From Bacteroidia bacterium (GTDB taxonomy: Bacteria; Bacteroidota; Bacteroidia; NS11-12g; UBA955), in NCBI GenBank assembly GCA_020853295.1, contig JADYZD010000279.1:1-33698 (forward strand): 33,698 bases of DNA, read 5' to 3'. The translations under genes were made by a program, and so were the position numbers. This document shows, in pieces, positions 15,850 to 26,626 of this stretch. The notes under the pieces were generated by a model. It was not told where the DNA came from and did not search any database. It worked only from the letters and a program-made list of their open reading frames with translations. The first letter of the stretch is position 1; every line of letters begins with the position of its first letter.

Positions 15850-16885
15850 AACTGCTGGGGTATTCTACCGACCATTTGGCCCTAGAAATGGTCACCCTGC
15901 GTTCTTCTAATGGTTGGCGCATTACCTCCAAAACAGTGCGCTTAAATTCTGGCAATTCATCCAAAAACAGCACCCCATTATGTGCCAAAGATATTTCACC
16001 CGGCTGGGGATTGTTGCCTCCACCCACCAATGCCACATCGCTAATGGTATGGTGCGGTGCCCTAAATGGGCGCTGGGCAACCAGTGATGAACTTGCTCCC
16101 AATTTGCCTGCAACCGAATGAATTTTGGTGGTTTCCAAAGCCTCATGCAAGGTCATGGGCGGCAATATGGTGGGCAGTCTCTTGGCCAACATGGTTTTTC
16201 CTGCACCTGGCGGGCCTATTAATATAATATTGTGCCCACCTGCCGATGCTATTTCCATAGCACGCTTAATATTTTCCTGCCCCTGTACATCACAAAAATC
16301 CACATCGTAGGAGGTGTAAGCTGCCTCAAAATCCCCACGTGGATCTGCCAATACCCTTTTCAATTCCAATTTGCCATCCAGAAATTCCGCCACCTCGCGC
16401 AGGTTCTTTACCCCATACACTTCCAGGTCCTTTACAATGGCCGCTTCTTTGGCATTTTCTTCGGGCACTATAATTCCCCTAAACTTGTCTTTCATGGCCT
16501 GCAAGGCAATAGGCAAAGCGCCTTTAATGGGCAACACCTGTCCATCCAGACCCAGCTCACCCATAATCACAAAATCTTCCAAAGCCTCGCCTGAAATTTG
16601 AAATGTGGCAGCGAGCATACCCACGGCAATGGGCAAATCATAAGCACTGCCTTCTTTGCGCAAATCTGCCGGCGCCAAATTGACCACTACTTTTTGCCGC
16701 ACCGCTTCAAAACCGGAGTTTTTAATCGCAGCATCGGTGCGAAAAATACTTTCCTTCACCGCAGAATCGGGCAATCCTATTACAAAATTCTTGAAATCGT
16801 TAGAGGTGGCACCTGTGTTCACCTCCACCGTGATGCGGGTAGCATCTACCCCATGCACAGCACTCGCATAACCTTTTACAAACAT
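15803..16885 (-). pseudogene. comM: ComM/YifB Mg-chelatase-like AAA+ ATPase, 5' part only, truncated by island
   Basis: [46 protein letters not shown] ... [23 protein letters not shown] ... [25 protein letters not shown] ... MLVASMNPC. Confidence 0.95.
15812..15834. other. Probable att junction (integrase/comM boundary)
   Basis: comM frame ...[10 protein letters not shown] then diverges (GCVAL*) from the conserved MNPCPCG motif. Confidence 0.7.
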
Positions 16886-16891
16886 AACTCA

Positions 16892-17383
16892 TTAATAAAT
16901 TTTTGAACTTTTTATAACTTTTAAACCAATATCAGACACCGCCTGAATTTCTTCATCCTGCATGTTCTGACTTATTTTTAATGTATATACTCCAGGCTCC
17001 AGTTTTAAGCTTTGCTTCATCATTTGCTCGTAGCTTATGAGGTTGCTCATGCCTTTGCCCAGCCATTTTCCTGTTTTGTCCGACAACTGAATTTGAAACA
17101 ATTCCTTCATTTTCACCCCCTTGCTTTCAAGGGTATAAATCAAATAAATATTGGAATAGTTATAGCTGCCGGTAATTCTTAAACCACAGATTAAATCGTA
17201 AGCATAATTCTTTTCGGTGATGGTAAAAGTAAAAGACTTGGCATCATGCCAGCTCCATTTCTCGGTATTCACTTCTTGGAAACCATCAAAAACCTTGTTC
17301 TTCTCTGCAATGCAACCAAACAACGCAAGAGAGGCTGCAAAGCCCACTACCATATATTGTTTCCACATTGCCATCTTATCCAA
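16892..17383 (-). CDS. gldH: Gliding motility lipoprotein GldH-like
   Basis: Lipobox ALFGC; GSYNYSNIYLIY...LSDKTGKWLGKGMSNL...GVYTLKISQNMQDEEIQAVSDIGLKV. Confidence 0.75.
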   Translation of the reverse strand: MDKMAMWKQYMVVGFAASLALFGCIAEKNKVFDGFQEVNTEKWSWHDAKSFTFTITEKNYAYDLICGLRITGSYNYSNIYLIYTLESKGVKMKELFQIQLSDKTGKWLGKGMSNLISYEQMMKQSLKLEPGVYTLKISQNMQDEEIQAVSDIGLKVIKSSKIY

Positions 17384-18395
17384 TTTTTTTCAAAAGTAAT
17401 TCAATCAATTCTTTTTCACCATCAAACAACACATTTACTTCTGTACAAACTTCAAAAACAGGAACTCCAATGCGCAAATGTTGCATGCGTGTTGCATCTT
17501 TTCTGCTGGTCACAATTCCCCTTGCACCTGTTGTTTTTACAAGGGTTTCCCAATGTTCAACATCGGTTTGTTTAAAGGCATAATGGTCCGAATAAGCAAA
17601 GGATTCCAGCACCATATAATTTTTTTCAACATCCGATTTAAAAGCAGTATTGTGTGCCAATGCAGATACCAAAACCACTGCAGCACCTGTTTCAAGTTCC
17701 TCTCCCAACTTTGTTTTCGCCGCAGATTGGAGGTAGGCCGCAAAATATACAGGCACCTTGTATTTGCCCAATGCCACTTTGCTTTTCTCCCCTTCTGCCA
17801 TTTCCATATTCTCCGGACATTTGGTAACTACAATAGCTGTTGCCTGAGATGCGGCTGAAGCAAACTCCCTCAATTCACCTGTAGGAATTGGCAAATCCGC
17901 ATAAAACGGTTGTCTGTAATTGCACAATAACACATACGCATTGGCCTGTAAAGCCAGGTGCTGAAATCCGTCATCCAACAAAATCAAATTGGCATGGCCC
18001 AATTCTTTAATTTTTTGAATTCCCTGCAAGCGATTTTCACATACAAAATTCTGCGTTATATTGCCTACAGCATTAAATATTTCACAAGGCTCATCGCCCA
18101 CTTCCTGTGCAGTAGAATTTTGGGTAACGGCTAAAAAACCTTGGGTTTTTCTGCCATATCCGCGCGATAAAATTGCAGGTTTTTTTGTTGCCATTTTGCC
18201 CGACAACCAAATTACATAAGGGGTTTTACCAGTGCCACCTGCGCTAATATTTCCCACAACAATACTGGGCAAAACTCCGCTATAGCGCTGTATTATCCCA
18301 TTCTGATACATCCACCTTCTTATCCAAGTGATGACACCCCATAAGTACGAAATTGGCAACAAAATAATTCTAATTGTTTTAATGATTGTTGCCAT
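17376..18395 (-). CDS. lpxK: Tetraacyldisaccharide 4'-kinase
   Basis: VVGNISAGGTGKTPYVIWLS...ILSRGYGRKTQGF...EVGDEPCEIF...ILLDDGFQHL. Confidence 0.96.
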   Translation of the reverse strand: MATIIKTIRIILLPISYLWGVITWIRRWMYQNGIIQRYSGVLPSIVVGNISAGGTGKTPYVIWLSGKMATKKPAILSRGYGRKTQGFLAVTQNSTAQEVGDEPCEIFNAVGNITQNFVCENRLQGIQKIKELGHANLILLDDGFQHLALQANAYVLLCNYRQPFYADLPIPTGELREFASAASQATAIVVTKCPENMEMAEGEKSKVALGKYKVPVYFAAYLQSAAKTKLGEELETGAAVVLVSALAHNTAFKSDVEKNYMVLESFAYSDHYAFKQTDVEHWETLVKTTGARGIVTSRKDATRMQHLRIGVPVFEVCTEVNVLFDGEKELIELLLKKIG

Positions 18396-18404
18396 TTTTG
18401 GAAA

Positions 18405-19829
18405 TTAAATTAAATCAAATGTTTGTCCTTTTTCCGGAGTATAAACCGGTTTAAAGTCCATATCCGCTGCCAACAAATTCATTTGTACCACATCACCATG
18501 AACCAAAAAAACACCTTTGGTTTTATCGCCAATACTGCCTTTAAAAAATTTCAAAAGTCCATTGTGATCCGGGTGCGCGCTAAATGCATCTGTTCTAAAA
18601 ATATCAGCCCGCACCGGTTCTCTGCGGTAATTAATTTCAACAAAATCTTGCCCTTGTAACAGGCGGTGTCCCAGTGTGCCTTCAGCACAAAACCCTGCTA
18701 TAAGAATGGTATTGTCTGAATTGCCAATGTGGTTTTTTACATGCATCTGAATTCTTCCACCTTCTACCATACCTGCGGCTGAAATAATGACACAAGGTTC
18801 GGGCAACATGGCCAACAAATTGCTTTCTTTTTCTTCTTCCAAAACGTACAGGTTTGGAAAATCGAACAAGCTGCCATGACGTTGTTGAAACGCCCTTGCT
18901 TCCTCATTTAAATACTGCAAATGGTTTTCATAAACCGTAGTGCTTTTTATAGCCAAAGGACTATCGGTAAATATTTTAATATTGGGCAATTTCCCATCGC
19001 GATACAATTGGTGAAAAGCAAAAATAATGGCTTGGGTACGGCCCACACTAAATGCAGGAATCACCAATTTGCCACCTTTTGTTACGCAAGTATCTACCAC
19101 ATGTTTCAGCAGTTCGTTGCAGGCATCATCGGTATCGGCTACATGGTTTCTGCCCCCGTAGGTACTTTCAGATACCAACCATTTCAAATCGGGCATGGGT
19201 GTAGGATCTGGCACCAATTTGCTGCCATAATTTCCCAAATCTCCTGTAAAACCCATTTTTATGGTTTCACCATTTTCCTGAATATGCAAAATGGCACTGG
19301 CAGCGCCAAGGATATGGCCCGCCAACACAAATTCCACCGACAATTCCTGATTGAATTTATACAGTTTATTAAAACTGATGGTTTGTGCCATTCCCAGCAT
19401 GTCTTCTATATGTTTTTTAGAATACAATAAAGTGGCAGTATCGGCTTGTTTTTTTACTTTAATTCCTTTCTTTTTTCCTTTATTTCTCACCCTCTCTTTT
19501 GCTGCTGCTTCCATCCTTTGAATATTTAGGCTATCGCGCAATAAATATTCACTCAATTCCAAGGTGGGTTTTGTGCATAAAATGGTGCCATTAAAACCTT
19601 GTTTAATTAAAGTAGGTACATTGCCGCTGTGGTCAATGTGTGCATGTGTGAGTACCAGTAAATCTATATCTGCAGGGTTGAAAGGAAAGGTTCCATTTCT
19701 CAATTCAAATTCGCTACGTTTTTCATAATCCAGTCCACAATCGATAAGAACCCGGGTGCCGCCAGGCAGTACCAGCAAGTGTTTGCTGCCAGTAACCTGT
19801 TGCGCTGCGCCCCAGCTTGTAAATTTCAT
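18405..19829 (-). CDS. MBL-fold/beta-CASP RNA exonuclease-like hydrolase
   Basis: GAAQQVTGSKHLL...LVLTHAHIDHSGNVPTLIKQGF...FTGDLG...IPAFSVGRTQAI...ISAAGMVEGGRI...FSAHPDHNGLLKF. Confidence 0.95.
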   Translation of the reverse strand: MKFTSWGAAQQVTGSKHLLVLPGGTRVLIDCGLDYEKRSEFELRNGTFPFNPADIDLLVLTHAHIDHSGNVPTLIKQGFNGTILCTKPTLELSEYLLRDSLNIQRMEAAAKERVRNKGKKKGIKVKKQADTATLLYSKKHIEDMLGMAQTISFNKLYKFNQELSVEFVLAGHILGAASAILHIQENGETIKMGFTGDLGNYGSKLVPDPTPMPDLKWLVSESTYGGRNHVADTDDACNELLKHVVDTCVTKGGKLVIPAFSVGRTQAIIFAFHQLYRDGKLPNIKIFTDSPLAIKSTTVYENHLQYLNEEARAFQQRHGSLFDFPNLYVLEEEKESNLLAMLPEPCVIISAAGMVEGGRIQMHVKNHIGNSDNTILIAGFCAEGTLGHRLLQGQDFVEINYRREPVRADIFRTDAFSAHPDHNGLLKFFKGSIGDKTKGVFLVHGDVVQMNLLAADMDFKPVYTPEKGQTFDLI

Positions 19830-19878
19830 TCTGCGAAAATAATCATTTCACAGGCGGTTTTCCCCATTTGGGCCATAC

Positions 19879-20781
19879 TTACTTAAACACAATGGTATAT
19901 CGGTGCTGTGTATAAGAGGCTGAAACCCCATACCCCGATGTGATATTGCCTAGCACGGTACCGGGCAATTGTGAAATGCTTTGTTGCTGCCAAATATGCG
20001 CATTTCTGGTGTTGTAAAAATTGTACAATGGTGCTTCTAGGTTCTCCAAAACCACGTCCAGTTTTAGGGTTCTGAATTGTGCAGTTTCATGCAATTTTTC
20101 AGTAGAATATATTCTGAATTTTGGAGTTGTTCCATTAAAAGTGGCATCGGTAAATAATATTTCTGATGAATTGTAATTGTTAAAATTATTTTGAATAAAT
20201 GGCAATTCTGATCCTTCTATTGAAATTCTTTTCGACCTTAAAATGCTGTCAATTCGCTGGTTATTTTTATCCAATTTGTACTCATAAAATTGTCTAAAAA
20301 CCATAATTCTATAATAATTGTCGTCTATGGCACTGTCTTTAAATTCAACATCCATAGTATACGCTGGGCCTATGCCAGGCACCAATAATGTTTGGGTATC
20401 TATTCCGCTAATCAGAATATTTGAGGGCACCTTTCCCCTTACAAAAAAGGAGAACAAACCATCGGATCCATACACCAAAAAACTATCTCTGGGTTTAAAT
20501 GAATTTCCTATTAAAACATACCTGCCCACTCCTTGTGCAATCATATCTCCCTGCAATACCCCATTTCTATAAACACTCACCAATCCATTGTCTGTAGTAC
20601 TTGATTTTTCTGATATAGGAACCACCTTAGAAAAATCTGCCCGCAAAATGCTATCAGGCCGTATTAAAAAATGAAAAACAGGTTTTGGATCTACATAAGT
20701 TTGGGTGTCCAATGGCACTTCTTTTACACAGCCAAAGAGTGTTAAAATACAACAAAATAATATGGTGGTATTTTTAATCAA
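19879..20781 (-). CDS. DUF4249-like lipoprotein
   Basis: Lipobox LFGC, adjacent and overlapping TonB receptor gene; DUF4249-like composition. Confidence 0.7.
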   Translation of the reverse strand: MIKNTTILFCCILTLFGCVKEVPLDTQTYVDPKPVFHFLIRPDSILRADFSKVVPISEKSSTTDNGLVSVYRNGVLQGDMIAQGVGRYVLIGNSFKPRDSFLVYGSDGLFSFFVRGKVPSNILISGIDTQTLLVPGIGPAYTMDVEFKDSAIDDNYYRIMVFRQFYEYKLDKNNQRIDSILRSKRISIEGSELPFIQNNFNNYNSSEILFTDATFNGTTPKFRIYSTEKLHETAQFRTLKLDVVLENLEAPLYNFYNTRNAHIWQQQSISQLPGTVLGNITSGYGVSASYTQHRYTIVFK

Positions 20782-23444
20782 AATGTAATTTTATAACTGA
20801 TATTTGGCAATATTGGAAGCAAGCTTACCTGCGATAGCACGCGGTTTCCAGCTTTGTTGTAAGATAAATTAATATAAAAAGGATTGCGGCGGTTATACGC
20901 ATTAAATAACCCCAAACTCCATACCCTTGAATATCCAAACATCCTATTTCTTGATGGCACTTGTTTTTCAAAATTAAATGCAATATCAAGCCTGTGATTG
21001 TCACGGGTTCTTGAATTGTTTCTATCGCCATAAATAAATATTTCCCTATACGGATCGGCCGGTGCAGGAGATAAATATTTGCCTATTGGTGTGGTAATGG
21101 CAAAGCCCGAATTGTATGTCCATGAAAAAGAAAAATCAATCTGTTTGTTTATTCTGTACACTCCTGCCAAATAAATATTGTTTCTTCTGTCATACCGTGC
21201 AGGAAATTTAGTGCCTCCATTCAATTCCTGAAACTCTCTCCAGTTCCACATTAGCGCATAGCTGAGCCAACCTGTTAACCTGCCTTTGCTTTTTTCAAGC
21301 ATCATTTCCCAGCCATAGGCTTCCCCACTGCCGCTGGTTACCGCTTCTTCCCAATTGGCAGCAGATGTAATGTATCCGGCATTGTCTTTATATTCTAACA
21401 AATGTTCTAGCGATTTATAAAATACTTCTGAACTGAACTGCCATTTGTCTTTACCATAAGAATAGCCCATGCTAAACTGGTCGGCCTGTGAGGGTTGAAA
21501 ACGAATTACCGATGGCACCCAAAGGTCTGAAGGCAAACCCAAGGTTAAATTGGTAAGCAAATGAAAAAATTGTCTGGTCCGCATTGCACCCGCTTTTATC
21601 CATGAATGTTCAGAAATGCGGTATCGGGCAGAAATGCGGGGTTCAGGCAATATGTAAGCAAATTCAGTGCTCAACTGATATGCAGAAACCCGAAGTCCTA
21701 CCTGGTAAAAAAACCGTTGTTTTAGGGTACCTGAATATTCTGAAAATGCATAATACTCTGGTGTATTTACCCTAGAATCATTAAAAAAAAGTTCCGTTTC
21801 ATTGCCACTAATAATGCTGGTTAAACTCCTATCACCAGGAATAAAGCGGTGCAACGAAATTCCACCACCAAAATTAAAATTGGAATTTTTTGTAGCACCA
21901 TGATTGAATACCACTGCCAATTCCCGGTCTGAAATTCCATTTTTTAATTTATACTGGGTAAAATCACTTATATCTGCTCTTTGCTGGTTGTTGTATGTTT
22001 TAGAAATACTATAACTTTGATTAAAGCTGTAATCATAACCTGTAAAATGCATTTTTACTGTAAGTCCGGTGCGGCTACCCAAGTAATAATTCCATTTTAA
22101 ACTGCCCATTAAATTGCCCCAGGATGCCAATTGTTGCCTGCGTTCTACAATATTTACATCTACAGATTTGCTGTTGGTTTTTTCATCAATTCCACCTACA
22201 TCGCGCCCAGTGTAGAACGAGGCTGTAAGCCTACTCCGGTTGCTAAACCTATGTGTAACCCTGGCATTAAAATCCCAGAAATAATATACATTGTTCTGCA
22301 AACTGTCATTGCTCAAAAAAGTTTGAGAAACTGGTTTTGCCAAAAAATCCAAATAACTGCGGCGAAATGCCAAGGTAAAAGTGGTTCGGTTTTTAATTAA
22401 CGGACCTTCTAAAAATACTTTTGATGCCAACAAACCAATGCTCACCGAGCCTTTAATTCTATAAGCATTTCCCTCTTTAGATTGCACATTTACCACACTC
22501 GACAAACGGCCACCGTATCGCGCAGGGAAAGCGCCTTTCATTAAATTGGCAGATTTTATGGCATCATCGTTAAATATGCTAAAAATACCATAAAGGTGGT
22601 AACAATTAAATACCGGCACATCATCCAATAAAACCAAGTTTTGGTCAGAAGCCCCACCACGAATGTACATGCCCAGCATGCCTTCACTGCCTCCTACAAC
22701 CCCAGGGTATAAACTCATCACCCGAATAATGTCGGGCTCTCCCAGCAAGTGGGGCAGGTGCCTTATTCTTTCTTTAGTAACCCTGTACTGGTCGGTATTG
22801 CCATTGGACACTGAAACCTGGTCATTCTGTGCCTTTACCTCTGCTTCTGGTAAAATTTGTGGGGTTAAATCCAGTTGATAATTCACAAAATAATCGCGGT
22901 CACTGGGCACTGTATCGTAAAATATATCAAACCCAGGATATTGTACTGCAATATAGTTGGTGTCTTTGGTAAGAAATACGGCAAAATACCCCGCTTCAGA
23001 AGTGTAAGTAGGTTCGGTATTCCCATTAATGGTAATTTCGGCATTGCCCAAATACTCTCCACTTTGGGCATGCGAAACCCTGCCCGATAATACGTGGTAG
23101 GTTCGCTGGGATACAGTAATTTTTTTTCTTAAAACCAGTGAATTGCCTTTTGTAACAAAATACTCCAAACCATTTTGGGCCAAAAAATCGGCAAGTGCGG
23201 TTTTGGCTTTTACATTGTTGTAATTCAAATCAAACCTGCGGCTGCCAGCAATTAAAGCAGCATCATAATAAATGGAAATGCCCATTCGGTCTTCAAATCC
23301 GCTGATGGCCGACTCAAATGAAACCTGTTTTACCTGAAAAACAATATATCCATTAAGGCCAGAATTCTGTGCATTTAAAGAACTGGTATTCAATGCCATA
23401 AAGCACAATACCAATGCAAATATCCATGTTTTCAAACGCCCCAT
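20778..23444 (-). CDS. TonB-dependent receptor with STN and carboxypeptidase-regulatory-like domains
   Basis: STN-like N-terminus, HLLGEPDIIRVMSLYPGVVGGSEGMLGMYIRGGASDQNLVLLDDVPVFNCYHLYG plug domain, long beta-barrel. Confidence 0.95.
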   Translation of the reverse strand: MGRLKTWIFALVLCFMALNTSSLNAQNSGLNGYIVFQVKQVSFESAISGFEDRMGISIYYDAALIAGSRRFDLNYNNVKAKTALADFLAQNGLEYFVTKGNSLVLRKKITVSQRTYHVLSGRVSHAQSGEYLGNAEITINGNTEPTYTSEAGYFAVFLTKDTNYIAVQYPGFDIFYDTVPSDRDYFVNYQLDLTPQILPEAEVKAQNDQVSVSNGNTDQYRVTKERIRHLPHLLGEPDIIRVMSLYPGVVGGSEGMLGMYIRGGASDQNLVLLDDVPVFNCYHLYGIFSIFNDDAIKSANLMKGAFPARYGGRLSSVVNVQSKEGNAYRIKGSVSIGLLASKVFLEGPLIKNRTTFTLAFRRSYLDFLAKPVSQTFLSNDSLQNNVYYFWDFNARVTHRFSNRSRLTASFYTGRDVGGIDEKTNSKSVDVNIVERRQQLASWGNLMGSLKWNYYLGSRTGLTVKMHFTGYDYSFNQSYSISKTYNNQQRADISDFTQYKLKNGISDRELAVVFNHGATKNSNFNFGGGISLHRFIPGDRSLTSIISGNETELFFNDSRVNTPEYYAFSEYSGTLKQRFFYQVGLRVSAYQLSTEFAYILPEPRISARYRISEHSWIKAGAMRTRQFFHLLTNLTLGLPSDLWVPSVIRFQPSQADQFSMGYSYGKDKWQFSSEVFYKSLEHLLEYKDNAGYITSAANWEEAVTSGSGEAYGWEMMLEKSKGRLTGWLSYALMWNWREFQELNGGTKFPARYDRRNNIYLAGVYRINKQIDFSFSWTYNSGFAITTPIGKYLSPAPADPYREIFIYGDRNNSRTRDNHRLDIAFNFEKQVPSRNRMFGYSRVWSLGLFNAYNRRNPFYINLSYNKAGNRVLSQVSLLPILPNISYKITF

Positions 23445-23484
23445 CTACCCAATGAATGTGTGCAAATGTACATATAAGAAAAAA

Positions 23485-23514
23485 CCCTTCTTTCGGAAGG
23501 GCTTTTTCTTTCTA
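23485..23514 (-). terminator. Intrinsic terminator
   Basis: CCCTTC-tttcg-GAAGGG flanked by A/T runs. Confidence 0.75.
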
Positions 23515-23528
23515 AAATTTTAATGTTT

Positions 23529-24272
23529 TTATTTTTGAGAATCGGCATAACTGAATACTTTTTTCAAAATTTCAGTAGTGCGTTTTCCAGGATTTTGCCT
23601 AATGGCATTTTCTTCTTTTTCTATTTCTGTAAACAAACCTGTGGTGGCTTTTTCAGTTACATACATATTTAAATCAGGATTGATATCGCTGCTTAATCCC
23701 AACAAACCTTTATTGCTATTGATGGCTTTAACAATGGGTTCCCAATATTTGGCCACTTCCACCTCTTCAAGTGCTTTTTTAATTACCGGTTGAAAAGCGC
23801 CGTGCAATGCTGTAGTTGTGGTCTTTTTTAGAAAAGTAGTAGCAGCACCATTGCCTCCTTTTAGCACGCCCATGGCATCGCTAAAACTCATGCCCATTAC
23901 AGCATCTTTAAACACAGGAATGGCTTTGGCCATAGCGTTTTCTGCACCATCATTCATAGCCTGTATACATTTGTCCAATTGTCCGCCAATTAGGGTGTTT
24001 AACACCATGTTATTCCTTATTTTGCTTTCTACATTTTTTACTTCGGGTGGCAACAATATTTTAAGGGCGGCATTTCCAAAAAATGCACCCCTTTTGTTCA
24101 AATTAGAACTGCCGGTTGTTACCCCGTTCACCAAAGCTTCTTTTAGTCCTTTAACGACCTCATCATTAGTAGGTACCATGCTGCTGGCAGCAATTTGGCC
24201 TGCTTGCATCAATACATCGCAGGATGTAAAAACAAGAGCAATCGCTGCTCCAAAAATCCAGGTTTTATTCAT
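23529..24272 (-). CDS. DUF4197 family lipoprotein
   Basis: EVVKGLKEALVNGVTTGSSNLNKRGAFFGNAALKILLPPEVKNVE...MNDGAENAMAKAIPVFKDAVMGMSFSDAMGVLKGG. Confidence 0.9.
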   Translation of the reverse strand: MNKTWIFGAAIALVFTSCDVLMQAGQIAASSMVPTNDEVVKGLKEALVNGVTTGSSNLNKRGAFFGNAALKILLPPEVKNVESKIRNNMVLNTLIGGQLDKCIQAMNDGAENAMAKAIPVFKDAVMGMSFSDAMGVLKGGNGAATTFLKKTTTTALHGAFQPVIKKALEEVEVAKYWEPIVKAINSNKGLLGLSSDINPDLNMYVTEKATTGLFTEIEKEENAIRQNPGKRTTEILKKVFSYADSQK

Positions 24273-24309
24273 AGTTATAAGTTGTTTTTACCAAAAATAG
24301 TGCCAATTG

Positions 24310-25794
24310 TTATTGAAAATAGGTGTCATCTTCTTCATTTTCATCATTTTCAGGCAAATCCATCATGCTGCTGAGCAGGTCTTTAAAGCTAAAGCCGGTG
24401 CTTAATGGAATTTTGCTCAGTCGTGAATGTGCCGCCAAACCATGCAGGGCCAATTCTATGGCAAAATCAAGGGGCAAATCAATTTTATGGGCTGAAATTG
24501 TTTCTTTCAAAGTGCCAAGAGACAGCATGGTTTGGTGGTACTCGGCATTGCTTAAATTGCCTTCTACTTGCAATGTGTTGCCATCAGAAAACCAATCCAC
24601 AGTGGCGGTAAACATGTCTTTTCCTCCCTTTTTGCGAGAGGTTTGAAACACCTTGTCAAATTCTAGTTTAATGCTTTCCAAAATGAGATTAATGGCCACA
24701 TTGTATGGGCCCTCCAATTCTCCTTCATACACCATTTCCAATTTGCCATTCACAGCCTGCACTGCCGCATACAAATCACTCACCCTTAAGGTGGTTTCAG
24801 CATCGCCACTTAATATCATCCGCCTTTCTGCAGCAGAAACTACGCTTTCCAAAACTGCAATACCCACCCTGGCGGAAACCCCGCTTTTTTGGTCGACAAA
24901 TTCGCTTTCTCTGGCAATAAATGCAATGTTTTCCATCATCATTTTCATGCTTTGAGGAATGTGAATGCATTTCTTTTGTTCTTCGGTAAGTTTGGCTTCT
25001 TGGGCAGAAATTGTGGCCGCCAAGGCAACATCGGCTGGGTAATGGGTTAAAATCTGGCTTCCTATGCGGTCTTTAAGTGGGGTAACAATACTGCCGCGGT
25101 TGGTATAATCCTCGGGGTTTGCTGTAAATACAAATTGCACATCCAAAGGCAATCGAAGTTTAAAACCCCTTATTTGTATATCGCCTTCTTGCAAAATATT
25201 GAAAAGCGCCACCTGTATTCTGGGTTGCAAATCGGGCAATTCATTAATTACAAAAATACAGCGGTTGCTTCTAGGTATAAGCCCAAAGTGAATGGCCCTT
25301 TCATCCTGATATCCCACCCTTAAATTTGCAGCCTTAATGGGGTCAATATCTCCTATTAAATCTGCTACTGTTACATCCGGAGTGGCCAATTTTTCTATAT
25401 ACCTATCGCTGCGGTGAACCCACTCTATAGGTGTTTCATCGCCCATTTCTGCTAGCACGTCTATACCAAAACGGCTTAAGGGTTTAAAGGGATCATCATT
25501 GATTTCAGACCCTTTAATAATGGGCATCCATTCATCCAAAAGGTGAATCATTTTGCGGGCCATACTGGTTTTTGCCTGTCCCCTTAATCCCAAAAAATTA
25601 ATATGGTGTCCTGCCAAAATTGCGGTTTGCAACTCTGGTATAACCGTTTCATTGTATCCCAAAATTCCGTCAAAAATTTGGGTACCCTGTTGCAAAGCAC
25701 TAATGAGGTTTCTGCGCAATTCTTCTTTTAAAGACTTAGAAGTATATCCCTGTTTTTTTAAATCTCCCAGATTTTGGGCAATTGGTTTGTTCAT
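24310..25794 (-). CDS. ChlI/MoxR-like AAA+ ATPase
   Basis: INFLGLRGQAKTSMARKM...IFVINELPDLQPRIQVALFNILQEGDIQIRGF...FTANPEDYTNRGSIVTPLKDRIGSQI. Confidence 0.88.
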   Translation of the reverse strand: MNKPIAQNLGDLKKQGYTSKSLKEELRRNLISALQQGTQIFDGILGYNETVIPELQTAILAGHHINFLGLRGQAKTSMARKMIHLLDEWMPIIKGSEINDDPFKPLSRFGIDVLAEMGDETPIEWVHRSDRYIEKLATPDVTVADLIGDIDPIKAANLRVGYQDERAIHFGLIPRSNRCIFVINELPDLQPRIQVALFNILQEGDIQIRGFKLRLPLDVQFVFTANPEDYTNRGSIVTPLKDRIGSQILTHYPADVALAATISAQEAKLTEEQKKCIHIPQSMKMMMENIAFIARESEFVDQKSGVSARVGIAVLESVVSAAERRMILSGDAETTLRVSDLYAAVQAVNGKLEMVYEGELEGPYNVAINLILESIKLEFDKVFQTSRKKGGKDMFTATVDWFSDGNTLQVEGNLSNAEYHQTMLSLGTLKETISAHKIDLPLDFAIELALHGLAAHSRLSKIPLSTGFSFKDLLSSMMDLPENDENEEDDTYFQ

Positions 25795-25859
25795 TTATGC
25801 CAAAAGTAACATTTGTCATGTAAAACAGTTCTGAAATGTTGTTTTTTTGCAGCAATTAA

Positions 25860-26582
25860 ATGAAAAACACCATCCGCTTTGCCTTCCTGATTTCCATATT
25901 TGCACTTGGTTGTTCAGGTTCTCAGGCACAAAAGATTGAAAACACTGATGCCACTGGTTTTCAAGACAAGTTAAAAACTGAATTACAAAAAACGATTTTA
26001 GATGTTCGCACTCCAGAGGAATACAACAATGGTCATATTCCTAATGCCATAAATATCAATGTAAATGGTTCTGATTTTGAAACTGCAGTGCAAAAACTCG
26101 ATACCCAAAAAACAATATTTGTGTATTGCCTAGCAGGCAGCCGCAGTGCCCGAGCTGCCGATATTTTGGCCCAAATGGGATTTAAGAACATCGTTAATTT
26201 AGAAGGTGGATATTCACAATGGAGTGCTGCGGGATTTCCAACGGAAAAAGGCGCCACGTCCAAAACCAATGCACCTGGCATTTCAGATCAGGAGTTTCAA
26301 AAAATGGTATCGGGCGATAGTTTGGTGCTCATAGATTTTAACGCCAAATGGTGCACCCCTTGCAAAAAAATTACGGCCATTTTGGAAGAGTTAAAACCCG
26401 AATATGCGGGTAAGTTGACAATTATAGCCTTAGACTACGATCAAAATACCGCAATCATTCAAAGTGCAAAAGTAGAAACAGTTCCTACATTGAGGTTGTA
26501 CAAATCTGGTAAAATAGTTTGGGACCACAAAGGTGCATGCGACAAGGCAACATTGGCAGCGGCCATAAAAGCACAGCTGTAG
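25860..26582 (+). CDS. Rhodanese-thioredoxin fusion lipoprotein
   Basis: Lipobox ALGC; ILDVRTPEEYNNGHIPNAININV...VYCLAGSRSARAA; LIDFNAKWCTPCKKI. Confidence 0.93.
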   Translation: MKNTIRFAFLISIFALGCSGSQAQKIENTDATGFQDKLKTELQKTILDVRTPEEYNNGHIPNAININVNGSDFETAVQKLDTQKTIFVYCLAGSRSARAADILAQMGFKNIVNLEGGYSQWSAAGFPTEKGATSKTNAPGISDQEFQKMVSGDSLVLIDFNAKWCTPCKKITAILEELKPEYAGKLTIIALDYDQNTAIIQSAKVETVPTLRLYKSGKIVWDHKGACDKATLAAAIKAQL

Positions 26583-26626
26583 TATTATCCTTCAAAACGG
26601 GTGCAATTGCTTAAATTTGCACCTTT

